Below are positions 14,353-16,632 of a DNA stretch of 16,632 bases, in pieces. The stretch's first letter is position 1; each line of letters opens with the position of its first letter. This DNA is from Candidatus Heimdallarchaeota archaeon AB_125 (GTDB taxonomy: Archaea; Asgardarchaeota; Heimdallarchaeia; Heimdallarchaeales; Heimdallarchaeaceae): the NCBI GenBank assembly GCA_001940755.1, contig MEHH01000027.1, positions 1-16,632 of the forward strand, read 5' to 3'. The notes beneath the pieces are model-generated. The model was not told the DNA's origin. It searched no databases and saw nothing but the letters and a program-made list of their open reading frames with translations. The translations under genes and the position numbers were made by a program.

Positions 14353-15347
14353 AATTGTTTTCTAAAAATACAAACAATTTGGTAATAAGAAATGTTGATA
14401 AGAGTCCTTTCTTAGATTATTATGCTAACAAGGTAATTAAGATGGAACAACTCATTTACGCATTTTGTTCTGGAGTAACAAGTCCAGAAACACTGATATT
14501 AGTTGAAAGCATAAGAGAATTTGGTGGAGATTTTTCCAGTAATCCAATTTGGCTTTTTACAAAGAAAACTTTAGATGAAATACCAAAGGATTTACTCAGT
14601 AAATTGGAACAGTTGAATGTAAATGTTTACTCTCTAGAAATAGATCCAGAAATTGCTAATTTCAGATTCATTGAACATGTATATGCAGCTGCAAAAGCTG
14701 AAGAAATGGCTCTAAAAAAGACAGAAAATTTAGTTTTTCTAGGAACGAATTCGTTATTCTTTGATAGCCCTAGAAAATTCTTACTAGAAGAAGGGATTAA
14801 CCTAGGTTATCGTCCAGTTCATCATAAATTAATTGGATCATTATATGATGAACCAATAGATTACTTTTGGAGTTTAATTTACCAAAAGTGTGATGTAAAT
14901 CAGGAGAAAGTTTTTCCAATGCAAACACACGTAGATGGCCAAATTCTTCGTCCCTACATTAGTTCTGGTTGCTTAATAGTCAATCCAGAGAGAGGTTTCT
15001 TCAAAGCTTGGTGGGATAGATACAAGATTATACATAAAGAACCTATTTTCAAAGAGTTTTACGAAAAATATGACCTCTATGTAGTTTTCATACATCAAGC
15101 AGTATTATCTGCTGTCATGCTTTCTGAATTAGACCCTGAAGAAATAATGGAACTTCCTTTTAATTACAACTATCCTATTAACCTATATCATGAAAGTCTT
15201 GAAGAATTTAAGCCTAAGAATTTTGAAAAGCTAGTGACTGCTAGATACTATTTGGAGAAAATTGTAGAAGAAGATGAATTTAATAAAATACCTTTTACTG
15301 AACCAATGAAAAGCTGGCTGGAAAAACGAATAGTGGTGAAGGATTAA
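14337..15347 (+). CDS. GT-A-fold, glycosyltransferase-like protein (GT8-type, degenerate metal motif)
   Basis: A 336-aa protein, read from TTG 14337 (M-S-E-K-I-E), which overlaps the methyltransferase stop by 16 bp and so implies co-translation; an ATG at 14442 is an alternative. The sequence runs like a nucleotide-sugar transferase: strand QLIYAFCSGVTSPETLILVESI, VWLFTKK-like strand IWLFTKKTLDEI, then AAAKAEEM followed by NLVFLGTNSLFFDSPR at the place where GT8 enzymes have their DxD metal site, and ISSGCLIVNPERGFF in place of the 'NSGV' motif. The DxD aspartates are absent, so the enzyme may be inactive, use another metal-free mode or not be a GT at all. It ends an operon with DUF2804 and a methyltransferase, which suggests a common modification pathway of unknown product. 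Confidence 0.5.
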   Translation: MSEKIELFSKNTNNLVIRNVDKSPFLDYYANKVIKMEQLIYAFCSGVTSPETLILVESIREFGGDFSSNPIWLFTKKTLDEIPKDLLSKLEQLNVNVYSLEIDPEIANFRFIEHVYAAAKAEEMALKKTENLVFLGTNSLFFDSPRKFLLEEGINLGYRPVHHKLIGSLYDEPIDYFWSLIYQKCDVNQEKVFPMQTHVDGQILRPYISSGCLIVNPERGFFKAWWDRYKIIHKEPIFKEFYEKYDLYVVFIHQAVLSAVMLSELDPEEIMELPFNYNYPINLYHESLEEFKPKNFEKLVTARYYLEKIVEEDEFNKIPFTEPMKSWLEKRIVVKD

Positions 15348-15389
15348 TTTCAACAAAAAAACTATCATAGAAAATTTGTCCAAGAAAAG

Positions 15390-15400
15390 TTTTTAAATAA
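15390..15400 (+). promoter_or_regulatory. TATA box of the heliorhodopsin gene
   Basis: TTTTTAAATAA is centred about 34 bp before the ATG at 15429, giving a predicted start of transcription near 15421 and a leader of only about 8 nt. The gene therefore has its own promoter and is not just the end of the preceding operon. Confidence 0.6.
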
Positions 15401-15428
15401 GGTTTTTTAGAAGATAAGTTTGATTAAA

Positions 15429-16238
15429 ATGACAAAAGCTTTAGAAATGACTATTTTGGATGATGGTTCAGAATCACCAATTAGCTTTAAGTATTTACGC
15501 AAGTTTAATCTTGCGATGGGAATTCTACACTTGGTTCAAGGTGTAGCTATGCTTGTTCTAGGTTTCTTCTGGGATTTTAGTAGACCATTATACTCAATTA
15601 CATTGGATTACTCAGGTGGTCCTCCTGTTGCAGCTCTTCAACCAGAGTTCAGCTTCACAGCAGTAGGTCCAACAGTTGCTGCATTTCTATTATTTTCAGC
15701 ACTTGCACATCTATTAATAGCAGGACCTCTTAACAAATTCTATGTTAAGAACCTAAAGAAAAAGATGAATCCAATTAGATGGTTTGAGTATGCTTTTTCA
15801 AGTTCTATAATGGTATTCTTTATTGCAATACTATTTGGTGTTTGGGATTTATGGGTGTTAATAGGTCTATTCTTCCTTAATATGTTAATGAATCTTTTTG
15901 GTCACATGATGGAACTTCATAATCAAACAACAAAGAAAACAAATTGGACTGCATACATCTATGGTTGGATTGCAGGAATAATACCCTGGGTTATAATTTC
16001 TGTATTCTTCGCACGAATAGCTATCAATTCAACAGGTATGCCTTGGTTTGTTCCAGTTATTTACGCATTTGAGCTAATTTTGTTCATGTCGTTTGCGTTT
16101 AATATGTTACTACAATACAAGAAAGTTGGCAAATGGAAAGATTATCTATACGGAGAAAGAATGTATCAAATTCTCAGTCTTGTTGCAAAAACACTACTAG
16201 CTTGGTTAGTATTTGCAGGTGTATTTCAACCAGCATGA
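15429..16238 (+). CDS. heR: Heliorhodopsin
   Basis: From ATG 15429 the product is 269 aa (an in-frame TTG at 15420 adds three residues). It has seven membrane helices and the family signatures: TM1 with ILHLVQG (H34), TM2 with SALAHLL (H94), TM3 RWFEYAFSSSIMV with the counter-ion glutamate E120, TM4 NLFGHMMELHN, and TM7 YGERMYQILSLVAKTLLAWL with the retinal Schiff-base lysine K254. The E-to-K spacing is 134 residues, the same as E107-K241 in heliorhodopsin 48C12. Heliorhodopsins have the N-terminus inside the cell, opposite to type-1 rhodopsins, show slow photocycles and are not typical ion pumps. No carotenoid 15,15'-dioxygenase (Blh) gene is present in the window, so the source of retinal is unknown. 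Confidence 0.93.
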   Translation: MTKALEMTILDDGSESPISFKYLRKFNLAMGILHLVQGVAMLVLGFFWDFSRPLYSITLDYSGGPPVAALQPEFSFTAVGPTVAAFLLFSALAHLLIAGPLNKFYVKNLKKKMNPIRWFEYAFSSSIMVFFIAILFGVWDLWVLIGLFFLNMLMNLFGHMMELHNQTTKKTNWTAYIYGWIAGIIPWVIISVFFARIAINSTGMPWFVPVIYAFELILFMSFAFNMLLQYKKVGKWKDYLYGERMYQILSLVAKTLLAWLVFAGVFQPA

Positions 16239-16242
16239 TCTC

Positions 16243-16281
16243 GAGTTTTCCTTCTACTCTATTTTTTCTTTATTATTTTTC
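16243..16281 (+). terminator. T-rich terminator after heliorhodopsin, inside the convergent gene
   Basis: Several T runs (GTTTTCC, ATTTTTTCTTT, ATTTTTCC) follow the heliorhodopsin stop within 5-40 bp. They lie inside the 3' part of the minus-strand 56-aa gene. Confidence 0.45.
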
Positions 16282-16424
16282 CAATTTAGAAAATCATCAG
16301 AAAATTCTCCTTGCTTGAAAGGATTCTTTTTTGTTTTTATGATATATTCTTCAATCAAATCATCCAGATTCTTATCTCCCTCTTCAATTAAATCCAGAAT
16401 TTTATTTATGTTGCTATTTTTCAT
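16254..16424 (-). CDS. Small hypothetical protein, 56 aa, convergent with heliorhodopsin
   Basis: Read on the minus strand from ATG 16424 to TAG 16254-16256, it encodes a charged 56-aa protein starting MKNSNINKILDLIEEGDK, with a helix-forming middle (LDDLIEEYIIKTKKNPF) and a C-terminus FLNWKNNKEKIE. It has no cysteines and no membrane helix. TTTTAAA on the minus strand (16450-16456) is centred 29 bp before the ATG, which fits the leaderless pattern seen elsewhere and is the main reason to believe it. Its stop is 15 bp from that of heliorhodopsin. It resembles no family I know. Its overlap with the heliorhodopsin terminator means the two 3' ends could pair as antisense. Confidence 0.5.
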   Translation of the reverse strand: MKNSNINKILDLIEEGDKNLDDLIEEYIIKTKKNPFKQGEFSDDFLNWKNNKEKIE

Positions 16425-16448
16425 TTCAGAATAGATTTTTATAATTAC

Positions 16449-16457
16449 CTTTAAAAC
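16449..16457 (-). promoter_or_regulatory. TATA box for the 56-aa gene
   Basis: On the minus strand the box reads GTTTTAAAG and would start transcription near 16426, next to the ATG at 16424. The 83-bp divergent region 16425-16507 also holds a weak box (GATATAG, about 16463-16469) for the plus-strand peptidase gene. Confidence 0.5.
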
Positions 16458-16507
16458 TAGTCGATATAGAAGAGGAAATTAGAAGAAGATGAAGAATTTA
16501 GTCTATA

Positions 16508-16632
16508 ATGGAAGTGCAGAGGATGAGCAAGGAAGATATTTGTTTAACAATTGATGATATGAAAGAAAAGCTATTTGATGTTAGTAAAGAAATCTGGGAA
16601 AATCCTGAACTTAATTTCAAAGAATTCAAAGC
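16508..16632 (+). CDS. M20-family metallopeptidase/amidohydrolase, N-terminal fragment
   Basis: The frame is open from ATG 16508 to the window edge (41 residues). An internal ATG at 16523 is an alternative start. The visible part reaches DVSKEIWENPELNFKEF, which matches the conserved N-terminal helix of M20D amidohydrolases and peptidases ('...iw.nPELgfkE'). The family includes zinc-dependent aminoacylases and carboxypeptidases. The metal ligands (first His-x-Asp) lie beyond the window, so the class is inferred from the N-terminal motif only. Confidence 0.65.
   Translation, partial: MEVQRMSKEDICLTIDDMKEKLFDVSKEIWENPELNFKEFK

Noticed and set aside
15429..16238. Type-1 microbial rhodopsin (ion pump)
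   Set aside because: TM3 has the heliorhodopsin RWFEYAFSSS motif with a Glu counter-ion rather than the D/T/D-type pump motif, and TM7 matches the heliorhodopsin pattern.
1..16632. tRNA or rRNA genes, CRISPR arrays, insertion sequences
   Set aside because: No T-loop-like motifs, regular spaced repeats, transposase or integrase genes were seen on either strand by reading.

Overview
The window is AT-rich, gene-dense DNA from an archaeon. Many genes have a TATA-like box centred about 27 bp before the start codon, which implies leaderless or nearly leaderless transcripts. Two internal starts are instead preceded by GGTGA exactly 5 nt upstream, matching an archaeal anti-Shine-Dalgarno sequence. 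The gene content points most plausibly to an Asgard archaeon: a heliorhodopsin, a longin/roadblock-like small protein next to a 7-TM protein, a large repeat-built surface protein with a C-terminal membrane anchor, and many small zinc-ribbon and winged-helix proteins. The lineage is inferred from content; no marker gene is present.

Layout. (1) 1-3236: an array of four related winged-helix proteins. One is a 3' fragment at the left edge, two form a coupled minus-strand pair, and one stands alone on the minus strand. A small zinc-ribbon protein and a 62-aa protein sit among them. The 323-bp gap 2266-2588 holds a possible structured RNA. (2) 3406-5237: a small basic protein with a strong poly-T terminator, then an FAD-dependent oxidoreductase of the phytoene desaturase / carotenoid isomerase / retinol saturase superfamily. 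(3) 5247-7822, minus strand: a GNAT acetyltransferase, a 7-TM protein coupled to a longin-like protein, and a 74-aa helical protein. (4) 7958-11870, plus strand: a membrane protein with a di-haem b histidine pattern, a small Thr-rich multi-TM protein, and an 869-aa surface protein. (5) 11944-15347: an apparent operon of a DUF2804 protein, a zinc-ribbon/SAM methyltransferase and a GT-A-like protein. (6) 15429-16238: a heliorhodopsin with its own promoter, facing a 56-aa minus-strand gene. (7) 16508-end: the start of an M20-family peptidase.

How they fit together. The heliorhodopsin (retinal lysine and TM3 glutamate separated exactly as in the type protein), the carotenoid/retinoid-type oxidoreductase, the haem b protein and the 7-TM/longin pair together suggest membrane sensing and redox functions, but nothing here proves they work as one system. 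The main anomalies are as follows. The zinc-ribbon methyltransferase reading frame clearly extends upstream of its first ATG but has no usual start codon there. Two of the winged-helix promoters carry operator-like repeats about two helical turns apart. A structured intergenic element at 2391-2495 shares a 15-mer with a hairpin at 6301-6322. No tRNA, rRNA, CRISPR array or insertion sequence was recognised.
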